Assembly (NCBI RefSeq): GCF_001463765.1
Contig: NZ_BBWK01000017.1
Location: forward strand, 80,435-144,434
From: Aureimonas sp. AU4
GTDB lineage: Bacteria; Pseudomonadota; Alphaproteobacteria; Rhizobiales; Rhizobiaceae
Length of the DNA stretch: 64,000 nucleotides
Direction: 5' to 3'
Shown here: positions 26,612 through 35,704 of the stretch, one piece after another
Layout: the number at the start of each line of letters is the position of its first letter
Position numbering within the stretch: the first letter of the stretch is position 1
The notes under the pieces: generated by a model
What the model saw: only the letters and a program-made list of their open reading frames with translations
Told to the model about the DNA's origin: nothing
Databases searched by the model: none
Position numbers and translations under genes: made by a program

Positions 26612-28120
26612 TCACGAGCGGGTATCGCCGACCGGCGCGGGCGGGGTGTTGGCCGGGGCCGGGACGCCGGCGGCGGCCGGCGAGCCCTCTTGTGCCTTGG
26701 CGTCGGCCTCGTCGGTCGCGCCGCCGGGCAGGAGGCGGCCCGTCACCGAGCGCTTCGCCTGAAGCACCTTGCGCGCCGCCGCGTTCACCTCGTCGACGGT
26801 GACGGCCTCGATGCGCTGGGGCCAGCCGTCCACCTGTTCGATGGTCTGGCCGATCGAGATCGCCGCGCCGTAGCGGCGCGCCATCGCGGTCTGGCTGTCG
26901 GCGAGATAGATCAGACCCTTTCGCACGCGGTTCTTGGCCGCCTCCAGCTCATCCGCCGTCACGCCGTCCTTGAGGAGGCGCGCGACCTCTTCGTCGGTGG
27001 CCTTCTCGACGTCGGCCAGCGTCGCCTCGCCGCGCGGCGTGGCGTAGGTGACGAACTGGCCGTCGTCGATCGCCGTGCCCTGATAGGAGGCGCCGGTTCC
27101 GGCGGCGAGACCCTTCTCGACCACCAGCGCGCGATAGAGACGGCTCGTCGAGCCACCGCCTAAGATGTCGGCCAGAAGATCCAGCGCCTCGGCCTCGCCC
27201 GGCTTGCCGTTCATCTCGGACGGGGCGAGGTAGACGGTCTGGACGCTCGGCTGGGTGACGCGCGGATCGCTCAGGGACACCTCGCGCGCGGCGAGCGGCA
27301 CGGGCTCCTGCGGGCGGATGCGGGGGCCCGGCTCGGCGCGGCGCTTGACCTGGCCGAAGGTGCGCTCGGCCATGCCGCGCACCGCCTCGGCGTCGACGTC
27401 GCCCGCGATCAGGAGCGTCGCGTTGTTGGGCGTGTAGTACTTGTCGTAGAAGCGGATCGCCTGGTCGCGCGACAGCGTCTCCATCTCCTGGCGCCAGCCG
27501 ATCACGGGCGTGCCGTAGGGCGAGTTCTGGAACAGCGCGGCGTCGACCGCCTCGCCGAGCTGGGCGCCCGGCTGGTTGTCGACGCGCATGCCGCGCTCCT
27601 CCAGAATGACGTTGCGCTCGGGCAGCACGACCTCGTCGGTGAGGACGAGATTCTCCATCCGGTCCGCCTCGAAGCCCATCATGCGCTCCAGCGCCTCGAC
27701 CGGCACCTGCTGGTAGTAGGCGGTGTAGTCGTAGGAGGTGAAGGCGTTCTCCTCGCCGCCGATCGCGGCCACCGCGCCCGAGAACTCGCCCGCCGGGTGG
27801 TTGCGCGTGCCCTTGAACATCAGGTGCTCGAGGAAGTGGGCGATGCCGGACTGGCCGCGCTCCTCGTCGGCCGAGCCGACCTTGTACCAGATCATCTGCG
27901 TGACCACCGGCGCGCGCCGGTCGGGCAGAACCACGACCTGGAGCCCGTTCTCCAGCGTGAAGGAGGTGATCGCGGGGCGCTTGGCCTCGGCCTGCGCGCG
28001 CTCGACGGCGGGCGCCGCGCCCGGCGGGGTCGGTGCCTCCTGCGCGCGGGCCGGTGACAGGGACAGGACGGCGAGAAGCGCCAGGAGGCAGACGCCGGAG
28101 CGCCGGGCGGAAACGGTCAT
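26612..28120 (-). CDS. M16 family zinc peptidase, active subunit
   Basis: The 502-aa product has a signal peptide (residues 1 to about 26, ending SPARAQ), then the inverzincin motif HFLEHLMFKGT with both His and the Glu, and the distal Glu in the ENAFTSYDYTAYY region. The C-terminal half has the second M16 domain. M16 peptidases degrade or trim short unfolded peptides; this periplasmic two-gene form resembles mitochondrial processing peptidase in having one active and one inactive half. The ATG at 28120 has a GAGGAAG ribosome site, which excludes a longer open frame. The gene is coupled to its partner by a 4-bp overlap if the GTG start of the latter is used. Confidence 0.92.
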   Translation of the reverse strand: MTVSARRSGVCLLALLAVLSLSPARAQEAPTPPGAAPAVERAQAEAKRPAITSFTLENGLQVVVLPDRRAPVVTQMIWYKVGSADEERGQSGIAHFLEHLMFKGTRNHPAGEFSGAVAAIGGEENAFTSYDYTAYYQQVPVEALERMMGFEADRMENLVLTDEVVLPERNVILEERGMRVDNQPGAQLGEAVDAALFQNSPYGTPVIGWRQEMETLSRDQAIRFYDKYYTPNNATLLIAGDVDAEAVRGMAERTFGQVKRRAEPGPRIRPQEPVPLAAREVSLSDPRVTQPSVQTVYLAPSEMNGKPGEAEALDLLADILGGGSTSRLYRALVVEKGLAAGTGASYQGTAIDDGQFVTYATPRGEATLADVEKATDEEVARLLKDGVTADELEAAKNRVRKGLIYLADSQTAMARRYGAAISIGQTIEQVDGWPQRIEAVTVDEVNAAARKVLQAKRSVTGRLLPGGATDEADAKAQEGSPAAAGVPAPANTPPAPVGDTRS

Positions 28121-28228
28121 CAAGCGGGATCTTCCTCGCGGGCAGCCGAAGACAATGGGTTCAGGGCCGATATCGTGCGCCGCCCAGAAAGGCACCAATT
28201 ACGTTTTTGTAAGGGCTCGGGCCGCGCG

Positions 28229-28789
28229 TCACGCGGGGGCAAGGAAGCGCAGGCACGTTTCGCCCATCGCGCGCTCGTCGAGAAGCTTCAGTCCCTCGAC
28301 CGGCGTGAAGGGCGCGTCCAGCCCTTCCTCGAGGACGAGAACGGCCTCGGGGCCCAGCCATCCGCCCGAGACGAGCGCGGCGAGCGCCCCCTCGCCGAGC
28401 CGCCGGCCGTAGGGCGGGTCGAGAAGAACGAGGTCGAAGGCCTCGATCGTGCCGGCCGCCCCGAGGCGCGTGGCGTCGCGCCGCAGGATCTTGGTGCAGC
28501 CGTTGAGGCCGAGCGCCTCGCAGTTGGCGCGGATCAGGCCGCGCCCTTCCGCGCTCTCCTCGACGAAGACCGCGAAGCGGCCGCCGCGCGAGATCGCCTC
28601 GATGCCGAGCGCCCCGGTGCCCGCGAAGAGATCGAGGACGCGCGCGCCCTCGAACCGGACGCCCATGCCGTGGACGAGGATGTCGAACAGGGCGCCGCGA
28701 TGACGCTCCGAGGTCGGACGGATGGACGCGCCCGAGGGCGAGACCAACGGGCGCCCCTTGAGGGCGCCCGCCACGATGCGAAGCGTCAC
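28229..28789 (-). CDS. rsmD: 16S rRNA (guanine(966)-N(2))-methyltransferase
   Basis: The 186-aa protein starts with the family signature MTLRIVAGALKGRPL and then RPTSERHRGALFDIL. The SAM-binding site is VLDLFAGTGALGIEAISRG and the catalytic motif is LLDPPYG (DPPY). RsmD methylates G966 of 16S rRNA in the assembled 30S subunit. It is 6 bp after the rluB stop on the same strand, so the two rRNA modification genes form one unit, as is common in this order. Confidence 0.95.
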   Translation of the reverse strand: MTLRIVAGALKGRPLVSPSGASIRPTSERHRGALFDILVHGMGVRFEGARVLDLFAGTGALGIEAISRGGRFAVFVEESAEGRGLIRANCEALGLNGCTKILRRDATRLGAAGTIEAFDLVLLDPPYGRRLGEGALAALVSGGWLGPEAVLVLEEGLDAPFTPVEGLKLLDERAMGETCLRFLAPA

Positions 28790-28795
28790 GGGCCG

Positions 28796-31027
28796 TCAGC
28801 TCCGGTCGGAGCGTCCGCCGCCGCTCGGGCGGGGCCGCCCGGGTCCGGAGCGGGGACGATCGCCCCCGCCGCCCGAACGCGAGGGTCCCGAGCGCGGCGG
28901 ACGGGAGGCCCGCTCGTCGCGCTCGCGCTGGCGGTCGGCGCGCTCCTGCTTCTTCTTCTCGCCCGTGGCGCGGGCGCCGGGCGCCATCCACACGTTGGCG
29001 GAACGGCGCGGCGCGTCCTTGGGCCGGCTCGAGCGCTTCTCCTCGCCGCCTTGTCCGCCGTCGCGGCTCTCGAAGCGGCGCGGGCGATCGCCGCCCTCGG
29101 CCCGGTCGCGCGGCGGGCGGTCGCCCTCGTCGCGGCCCGCCCCGAAGCGCGGCTTGTCGCCGAACTTGCGGCCCTCGCCGCGCCCGCCCTCGCGCGGACG
29201 CGTGTCGAGGCGACCCAGCGCGTCGGCGCGCTTGGCCTCGCCGAAGCGCTTGCGGTTGGGCCGCTCGCCGCCGAAGCTCATCCATTCCGAGCGCTCGGGC
29301 TTGCTCGCGCGCTCGGTCTTCTCCTCGCTCTCGACCGCCTCCTCGCGGCCCGGTCGCGCGGCGGCGACGGGCTTGTTCGAGAAGGGGTTGAGGATCGGCG
29401 CGTCGAAGTCGGCGCCCGACTCCTCGATCAGGGTGGGCCCGAGCTGGTCGCGGAGCGTGCGCCCGTTGATCTCCTGCACCGCGCCCTCCTCCAGCTCGCC
29501 GAGCTGGAAGGGCCCGAAGCTCAAACGGATCAGCCGGTTCACCTCGAGGCCGAGATGCTGGAGGACGCGCTTGACCTCGCGGTTCTTGCCCTCGCGAAGG
29601 CCGAGCGTCAGCCAGACGTTGTGCCCCTGCGTGCGGTCGAGGCTCGCCTCGATCGCGCCGTAGAAGACGCCCTCCACCGCGATGCCCTGACGCAGCTCGT
29701 CGAGCCGCTCCTGCGTGATCTCGCCGTAGGCGCGCACGCGGTAGCGCCGCAGCCAGCCGGTGGACGGCAGCTCCAGGACGCGGGCGAGCCCGCCATCGTT
29801 GGTGAGAAGGAGCAGGCCTTCCGTGTTGATGTCGAGCCGCCCGACGGTGAGGACGCGCGGCATCTCGGCCGGCAGGCGATCGAAGACGGTCGCGCGCCCT
29901 TCCGGGTCGTGGTTGGTGGTGACGGTGCCGGCGGGCTTGTGGAACATCCAGAGGCGCGTGCGCTCGATCGCGGGCAGCGGCTTGCCGTCGATCTCGATGC
30001 GGTCGCTCATCGTGACGTCGAGCGCGGGGGAATCGAGCTTGCGCCCGTTCACCGACACGCGCCCGTCGGCGATCATGCCTTCGGCGTCGCGGCGCGACGA
30101 GATGCCGGCGCGCGCCAGGCGCTTGGCGATGCGCATCGAGCCGTCGGCCGTGGCCTCCGCCGTGGCGGCGGGCGCCGCCGTGCGGCGCTCCGTGCGCGGG
30201 CGGCGCTCCGATCCGCCCTCCAGCGCGCTGGCGCGGCCCTGGCTGCCGCCCTCCTCGTGCGAGCGCTGACCGCGCGAGCGGTCGCGGCGCGGCTCATCGC
30301 CGGAGCGCTTGGGCGCCGAGCCGTCGGGCGAGCCGAACATGCCGCGCGAGCGCGGCACGAAGGACTTGCGCTCGCCGCCATCCCTCTCGCGCGCCTCGCG
30401 CGCACGGGACGCGCGGCGCTCGCCGCCCTCCCCGTCCTCGCGGCGAGGACGGAACGGGCGATCGCCCTGGCTGCGCGCGGGACGCTCGCCGCCGTCGTCG
30501 GAACGGTTGCGATAGGGGCGCGGCGCGTCGCCCTCCTGCCGGGGCGCCCGCTCGCGGAACGGCCGGTCGCCGCCGCCGCTGCGCTCGGTACGTTCCGTGC
30601 GCTCGCGGCGTGGGGCCTCCGCCGACCCGCCCGCTTCGGAGCGCGGCTTGAAGGAGCGGGGCTTGAACGCGCGCTCGCCGCCCTCCGCGCGCGCGCCCTC
30701 GGTGCGCGGCTTGCGGAACGGACGCTCGGAGCGCTCGGCGCCCTCGGCCTGCGCCGGGCGGGCGCGGAACGGCTTGGCGCCACCCTCGCGGCTGCCGCCC
30801 CCGTCCCGGCTGCCGCCGGGCTTGCCGCCGCCGAAGCGCTTGCCTCCCTCGAAGCGCTTGGCTCCGTCGCCGCCCTTGGCGCCGCCGAAGCGCTTCGGAC
30901 CGCCGGGTCCCCGGCCGCCGCCACCGCCGCCCGTCGGCCGTCCACCGCCGCTGCCGCCGCTGCCGCCGCGCGGACCCTTGCCCCTGCCGTTGCCGGAGCG
31001 GCCCGCGCCCCCGTTCTCGTCGCTCAT
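28796..31027 (-). CDS. rluB: Pseudouridine synthase RluB/RsuA family with long Gly/Arg-rich extensions
   Basis: The core lies at about residues 298-545: an S4 RNA-binding domain (MRIAKRLARAGISSRRDAEG) followed by the RsuA-type synthase domain with the catalytic Asp in GRLDINTEGLLLLTNDG at about residue 399. The family isomerises U2605 of 23S rRNA (RluB) or U516 of 16S rRNA (RsuA); RluB is more usual for this locus. Residues 1-297 and 546-743 are low-complexity, dominated by Gly, Arg, Asp, Glu, Lys and Ser, and are probably disordered RNA-binding tails. The total of 743 aa is far above the roughly 250-300 aa of the enterobacterial enzyme. The ATG at 31027 is used because the longer frame runs into the divergent tadA region. 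Confidence 0.9.
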   Translation of the reverse strand: MSDENGGAGRSGNGRGKGPRGGSGGSGGGRPTGGGGGGRGPGGPKRFGGAKGGDGAKRFEGGKRFGGGKPGGSRDGGGSREGGAKPFRARPAQAEGAERSERPFRKPRTEGARAEGGERAFKPRSFKPRSEAGGSAEAPRRERTERTERSGGGDRPFRERAPRQEGDAPRPYRNRSDDGGERPARSQGDRPFRPRREDGEGGERRASRAREARERDGGERKSFVPRSRGMFGSPDGSAPKRSGDEPRRDRSRGQRSHEEGGSQGRASALEGGSERRPRTERRTAAPAATAEATADGSMRIAKRLARAGISSRRDAEGMIADGRVSVNGRKLDSPALDVTMSDRIEIDGKPLPAIERTRLWMFHKPAGTVTTNHDPEGRATVFDRLPAEMPRVLTVGRLDINTEGLLLLTNDGGLARVLELPSTGWLRRYRVRAYGEITQERLDELRQGIAVEGVFYGAIEASLDRTQGHNVWLTLGLREGKNREVKRVLQHLGLEVNRLIRLSFGPFQLGELEEGAVQEINGRTLRDQLGPTLIEESGADFDAPILNPFSNKPVAAARPGREEAVESEEKTERASKPERSEWMSFGGERPNRKRFGEAKRADALGRLDTRPREGGRGEGRKFGDKPRFGAGRDEGDRPPRDRAEGGDRPRRFESRDGGQGGEEKRSSRPKDAPRRSANVWMAPGARATGEKKKQERADRQRERDERASRPPRSGPSRSGGGGDRPRSGPGRPRPSGGGRSDRS

Positions 31028-31101
31028 GATCGCTTTTGCTCTTGGAAACCGTTTGGGCGACGCATAGCAAACTCGCGTCGCCGCTTGTGAAGGAAAATGG
31101 A

Positions 31102-31551
31102 TTGCACGCCGCCGGTTCCCTGATGGACGAGGCCCTGGAGGAGGCGCGACGCGCCGCCGAGCGGGGCGAGACGCCGGTGGGCGCCGTGGTGGCGGAGGGA
31201 ACGCGCATCGTGGCGCGGGCCGGCAACGAGACACGCGCGCGGCTCGACCCGACCGCCCACGCGGAAATCCTGGCGATCCGACGCGCCTGCCGCGCGGTCG
31301 GATCGGAGCGCCTGCCGGGCCTCGATCTCTACGTGACGCTGGAGCCCTGCGCCATGTGCGCGGGCGCCATCTCGTTCGCCCGGATCCGGCGCCTCTACTT
31401 CGGGGCGGACGATCCCAAGGGCGGCGCCGTGGACTGGGGCCCGCGCTTCTTCGCTCAAGCCACCTGCCACCATGCCCCGGAGGTCTACGGCGGGATCGGC
31501 GAGAGCGAGAGCGCCCGGATGCTGCGCCGCTTCTTCGCCGAGCGGCGCTAG
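31102..31551 (+). CDS. tadA: tRNA-specific adenosine deaminase
   Basis: TadA converts A34 of tRNA-Arg(ACG) to inosine. The zinc-site motifs are HAEILAI (HAE) and PCAMCAGAI (PCxxC), preceded by ETPVGAVV. The start TTG at 31102 is preferred because AAGGA (31090-31094) lies 7 bases upstream and the resulting 149-aa protein begins with the seven or so residues that normally precede MDxALEEA; an ATG at 31123 is the shorter alternative but has no clear ribosome site. The 74-bp gap to the divergent rluB gene must hold both promoters. Confidence 0.92.
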   Translation: MHAAGSLMDEALEEARRAAERGETPVGAVVAEGTRIVARAGNETRARLDPTAHAEILAIRRACRAVGSERLPGLDLYVTLEPCAMCAGAISFARIRRLYFGADDPKGGAVDWGPRFFAQATCHHAPEVYGGIGESESARMLRRFFAERR

Positions 31552-31561
31552 CGGGCGGACA

Positions 31562-32230
31562 TCAGAACGGCCAGAGCTTGCCGAGCTTCGAGGCGATCGT
31601 GCCCGTGCCCTTGGCGCGACGCTCCTTGACCTCCTCGTCGGTGCCCTGTTCGCCGACCGGAGCTGTGGCGGCGGGCGCGCGGTAGGCGAGCGGCGGCTCG
31701 GACAGGTAGCGGCGCACCTCGGGCGAGCCCTGCTTGCCGACCGAGGCGCGCTCGGCGACGGCCAGACGCTGCCCCGCCATGGTGCGCGGGTCCACCCAGT
31801 TGTTCTCGACCTCCGTGCGACGCCCGACGTCGGAGCGGGCGGCGGCCGAGCGGCGGCGCAGGTCGGCGGGATCGACGCCCTCCTTCTGCGAGGTCGCGAA
31901 GGCGACCGGCAGCGGCTGCTCGCTCGTGTCCGGGGCGGCGGCGAAGAGCCGGCCGCGCCGTGCCTCGGGCGATTCCGGCAGGCTCGGATCGCTCGAGGCC
32001 GGCTCGCGCGGCGGCGGCAGGGTGCCGACGGTCTTCGGCTTCACCAGCTCGGCGCGCGGCGTGTAGTCGATGCGCGGCGCGTTGGTGGAGCCGAGCGCGA
32101 CGACGTTGTCGAGGTCGTTGAAGAGCTGCTGCCCCTGGCTGACGCCCGTGCCGTAGGTCGGCCCCATGCAGCCGGCGAGCGTCAGGACCGAGGCGCAGGC
32201 CAGCGCGGCGCGGATGGCGTTCGAGGTCAT
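31562..32230 (-). CDS. Hypothetical lipoprotein (222 aa)
   Basis: The protein opens with a lipoprotein signal, MTSNAIRAALACASVLTLAGC, with the lipobox LAGC giving Cys at residue 21. The mature part is hydrophilic, Pro/Ala/Arg-rich and probably extended, and ends in IASKLGKLWPF. I do not recognise a named domain; the stretch IDYTPRAELVKPKTVGTLPPP faintly recalls DUF3035 (BamF-like) lipoproteins, which also sit between ileS and M16 peptidase genes in some Alphaproteobacteria. The ATG at 32230 is decided by an AGGGGA ribosome site. It follows ileS on the same strand after 148 bp and may have its own promoter. Confidence 0.7.
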   Translation of the reverse strand: MTSNAIRAALACASVLTLAGCMGPTYGTGVSQGQQLFNDLDNVVALGSTNAPRIDYTPRAELVKPKTVGTLPPPREPASSDPSLPESPEARRGRLFAAAPDTSEQPLPVAFATSQKEGVDPADLRRRSAAARSDVGRRTEVENNWVDPRTMAGQRLAVAERASVGKQGSPEVRRYLSEPPLAYRAPAATAPVGEQGTDEEVKERRAKGTGTIASKLGKLWPF

Positions 32231-32283
32231 GCGGCTTCCCCTCACGAGCGGCACCCTTCCCCCTGGAACAGGTGCGCCGAATC

Positions 32284-32289
32284 TCTATA
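32284..32289 (-). promoter_or_regulatory. Possible -10 element for the lipoprotein gene
   Basis: On the minus strand TATAGA lies 54 bases before the lipoprotein start, in the only AT-rich spot of the ileS-lipoprotein gap; a weak GGATTG box is 17 bases upstream of it. The match is modest and unconfirmed. Confidence 0.25.
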
Positions 32290-32378
32290 TGGCCGCCGTT
32301 CCATGACAATCCGGCGATTTTGCGGGCGAGTCCTATCGCGTCCGGCGCCCGGCTGTCCACCGGGCGCCGGAGCTGGGC

Positions 32379-35300
32379 TCAGGCGGCGGGGCGAAAGCCC
32401 AGCTCGCGCAAGGCGGCGGCGTCGCGCGGGGTCACGTCCGGGAAGTCCGGGTCCGAGCCCACCAGCGGCGAGACGATCCAGGAGCGCGCGCACTTGGCGC
32501 CCTCGGCCCGCCCCGGCACCACCGCGATGCCGGGCGTGTCGGCAAGGCGGAACGCGCCCTCGGGCGCCGCGTCGCCCGACAGGCGGGCCGCGCTCGTGAT
32601 CGCGACCTCGGCCCAGTCGACGCTTTGGAGAAGCGCGCGCAGCTCGCCGTCCTCGACATGGATCACGGGCGCCGCCTCCAGCGAGGAGCCGATGCGCTTG
32701 GCGCGCCGCTCCTCCTCCAGGGCGCCTGTCACCACGCGCCGCACGCGGCGGATGCGCGCCCACTTCTCGGCGAGCGCGGCGTCGGCCCAGGCCGGGTCGC
32801 ACGCGGCGAACTGCTCCAGATGCACCGAGCGGCGGTCCGGATGGCGGGAGAGCCAGGCTTCCTCGGCCGTGAAGGGCAGAAGCGGGGCGAGCCACAGGAC
32901 GAGCCGGTCGAAGATCGCGCGCACGACCTGAAGGCTCGCGCGGCGGCGCGGCGAGGACGGCGCGTCGCAGTAGAGCGCGTCCTTGCGGATGTCGAAGTAG
33001 AAGGCCGAAAGCTCCACCACCGCGAAGTCGAGCAGCGTCCTCGCGATGCGCTTGAAGTCGAAGGCGTCGTAGGCGCGCAGCACCACCGTCTCGATCTCGG
33101 CAAGGCGATGGAGCATGAGGCGCTCCAGTTCCGGCATCTGATCGAGCGGCAGCTCGTCGCCCCGGTCGTGGTGCAGGGTGCCGAGCATCCAGCGGATCGT
33201 GTTGCGCAGCTTGCGATAGGAGTCGACGTTGGTCTGGAGGATCGTTTTTCCGAGGCGCAGGTCCTCGGAATAATCGGAGGAGACCACCCAGAGGCGCAGG
33301 ATGTCGGCGCCCGACTGCCGGATGACCTCCTGCGGCGTCACGACGTTGCCGAGCGACTTCGACATCTTGCGCCCCTCCTCGTCCATGACGAAGCCATGGG
33401 TGAGGACGGCGTCGTAGGGCGCGCGTCCGCGCGTGCCGCACGATTCCAGGAGCGAGGAGTGGAACCAGCCGCGATGCTGGTCGGAGCCCTCGAGATAGAG
33501 GTCCGCCGGCCACTTCAGGTCGGGACGCTTTTCCAGGCAGAAGGCGTGGGTGGAGCCCGAATCGAACCACACGTCGAGGATGTCGCGCACCATGGTCCAG
33601 CGGGTCGCATCGTGCTCGTTGCCGAGGAAGCGCTCCTTGGCGCCCTCCGCGAACCAGGCATCCGCCCCTTCCCGCTCGAAGGCCTCGAGGATGCGCGCGT
33701 TCACCGCCTCGTCCTTGAGGATCTCGCCGTTCTCGTCGGCGAAGACGCAGATCGGCACGCCCCAGGCGCGCTGGCGCGACAGGACCCAGTCGGGCCGGTC
33801 CTCGATCATCGCGCCGATGCGGTTCTGGCCGCTCTGGGGCACGAAGCGCGTGTCGCCGATGGCCTTGAGGGCGCGGTTGCGCAGCGTGTCCTCGCCCGCC
33901 GGGGCGGCTACGCCCTCGCCGAGGCCGTAGCCGGCGAGGTCCTTGTCCATGTGGACGAACCACTGCGGCGTGTTGCGGTAGATCACCGGCTTCTTGGAGC
34001 GCCAGGAATGGGGGTACTGGTGCTTGAGGCGACCGCGCGCAAGGAGGTTGCCCGCAGCCTTCAGCGCCTCGATCACGCGCGCGTTGGCATCGCCCTTCTT
34101 GCCCTTGTCGTCGAGGACGCGCGCAGGCCCGCCCTCGGCGTCCGGCCCGAAGCCCGGCGCGTCCTTGGTGTAGAAGCCGTCGTCGTCCACCGGGAAGGGG
34201 ATGGCGGGATCGATGCCGCGCGCGGCGAGCTCGCGGCGGCTGGCGGTCCAGACGTCGAAGTCCTCACGGCCGTGGGAGGGCGCGGTGTGGACGAAGCCCG
34301 TGCCCGCATCGTCGGTGACGTGCTCGCCGGCAAGGAGGGGCACCTCGAAACTGTAGGGGCCAGACAGCGCGTTAGGACCGGACGCATCATAGAGCGGATG
34401 GAAACACGTCATGCCACTCAGAACAGGCGGCTGAACGTCGCGTAGCCGCCGCCAGCCTCCGTCGGGTACGCGGGCCTTGGCAAACGCATCTGCTGCCAAC
34501 TTGTCCGCTAAGATCAAGTGCTCGCCTTGAGCGGCCCAACGCGGATTCTCAGCGTCGTCGGGTGCCGTCACCTCGTAGAGGCCGTAGGTGACGCGATCGG
34601 AATAGCTGATCGCTCGGTTGCCAGGAATTGTCCAAGGTGTGGTCGTCCAGATGACAATGGACGCGCGTTGTAGATCGTCGGGGTTGTCGCCCCCCTCGCC
34701 TACTGTCCCGGCAGCCGACCGAACCGGGAATTTCACCCAGATCGTGTCGGACTCGTAGTCCTGGTACTCGACCTCGGCCTCGGCGAGCGCGGTCTTCTCG
34801 ACCACCGACCACATGATCGGCTTGGAGCCGCGGTAGAGCTGACCGCTCATGGCGAACTTCAACAGCTCGCCCGCGATCACGCTCTCGGCGCCGTAGTTCA
34901 TCGTGAGATAGGGGTTCTGGAAGTCGCCCTCGACGCCGAGACGCCGGAACTCCTCCGACTGGATGCCGACCCACTCCTGCGCATACGCCCGGCACTCGCG
35001 GCGGAAGGCGATCATGGCCGAGGAGTCGCGCAGATCGGGCTTCTGCTTGCCCTTGGAGCGGTAGTTCTCCTCCTCGATCTTCCACTCGATCGGCAGGCCG
35101 TGGCAGTCCCAGCCCGGCACGTAGTTCGCGTCGAAGCCGCGCATCTGGAAGGAGCGCGTGATCGCGTCCTTCAGCACCTTGTTCAGCGCGTGACCGATAT
35201 GGAGGTGGCCGTTGGCGTAGGGCGGGCCGTCGTGGAGGACGTATTTGGGGCGACCCGCCGACTCGGCGCGCAGCGTGCCGTAGAGATCCATCGCGTCCCA

Positions 35301-35420
35301 CTGGGCCAGCCAGCGCGGCTCGGCCTCGGGCAGGCCCGCGCGCATGGGAAAGGCCGTTTCGGGCAGGAACAGCGTCTTGGAATAGTCGAGCGCGGGTGTC
35401 TCGGCGGTCGTCTCGCTCAT
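32379..35420 (-). CDS. ileS: Isoleucine--tRNA ligase
   Basis: The 1013-aa class I synthetase charges tRNA-Ile. The HIGH motif is in [18 protein letters not shown] near residue 70, the editing (CP1) domain includes [18 protein letters not shown] and [19 protein letters not shown], and KMSKSLGN is near residue 683, followed by the anticodon-binding domain. No C-terminal zinc-finger Cys set is obvious. A patch from about 34345 to 34740 (residues ~228-359, in the editing domain) uses T- and A-ending codons including TTA, GTA, CTA and ACA that are rare in the rest of the gene. The expected lspA neighbour is not found downstream. Confidence 0.96.
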   Translation of the reverse strand: MSETTAETPALDYSKTLFLPETAFPMRAGLPEAEPRWLAQWDAMDLYGTLRAESAGRPKYVLHDGPPYANGHLHIGHALNKVLKDAITRSFQMRGFDANYVPGWDCHGLPIEWKIEEENYRSKGKQKPDLRDSSAMIAFRRECRAYAQEWVGIQSEEFRRLGVEGDFQNPYLTMNYGAESVIAGELLKFAMSGQLYRGSKPIMWSVVEKTALAEAEVEYQDYESDTIWVKFPVRSAAGTVGEGGDNPDDLQRASIVIWTTTPWTIPGNRAISYSDRVTYGLYEVTAPDDAENPRWAAQGEHLILADKLAADAFAKARVPDGGWRRLRDVQPPVLSGMTCFHPLYDASGPNALSGPYSFEVPLLAGEHVTDDAGTGFVHTAPSHGREDFDVWTASRRELAARGIDPAIPFPVDDDGFYTKDAPGFGPDAEGGPARVLDDKGKKGDANARVIEALKAAGNLLARGRLKHQYPHSWRSKKPVIYRNTPQWFVHMDKDLAGYGLGEGVAAPAGEDTLRNRALKAIGDTRFVPQSGQNRIGAMIEDRPDWVLSRQRAWGVPICVFADENGEILKDEAVNARILEAFEREGADAWFAEGAKERFLGNEHDATRWTMVRDILDVWFDSGSTHAFCLEKRPDLKWPADLYLEGSDQHRGWFHSSLLESCGTRGRAPYDAVLTHGFVMDEEGRKMSKSLGNVVTPQEVIRQSGADILRLWVVSSDYSEDLRLGKTILQTNVDSYRKLRNTIRWMLGTLHHDRGDELPLDQMPELERLMLHRLAEIETVVLRAYDAFDFKRIARTLLDFAVVELSAFYFDIRKDALYCDAPSSPRRRASLQVVRAIFDRLVLWLAPLLPFTAEEAWLSRHPDRRSVHLEQFAACDPAWADAALAEKWARIRRVRRVVTGALEEERRAKRIGSSLEAAPVIHVEDGELRALLQSVDWAEVAITSAARLSGDAAPEGAFRLADTPGIAVVPGRAEGAKCARSWIVSPLVGSDPDFPDVTPRDAAALRELGFRPAA

Positions 35421-35704
35421 GAGATCATCGTCCGTCTCGCGGCGCGGCGGGGCGTCAAGGCCCGGCGGCGGCGCGGAAAAATCGTCGGGGTCGGCGGCGG
35501 CAAGGCAATCCCGGACCCTCGCAGGCCTTTCGGCCGATCAGAGGGCCGGGCTGGGAATTCGCGAAGGGCGATGGGCGGGCGCGTCCGGCATGGCGCGGCA
35601 TGTAGCAAGTTCGGGCGCGCAGGAAAAGGCGCGCGAGACATGCCGTTGACGGGGCTCCGCCGCCGGATCCATCTGGCCCGCCGAAACCGCCGCGAAGGCC
35701 GCCC

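Noticed and set aside
28850..31000. Dense short repeats that could be taken for a repeat array or CRISPR
   Set aside because: They are irregular Gly/Arg/Asp codon runs inside rluB, with no constant repeat length or spacers. No CRISPR was seen anywhere in the window.
28175..31090. A 971-codon open frame opposite rluB
   Set aside because: It is Ala/Arg/Leu-rich, has no motifs, and exists because the Arg/Gly-rich GC-heavy coding strand rarely yields stop codons in reverse. The S4 and synthase motifs are on the minus strand.
35421..35704. Gap between ileS and the GNAT gene as a possible RNA gene
   Set aside because: No tRNA cloverleaf, terminator or clear promoter was seen; only the small basic mini-frame is notable.
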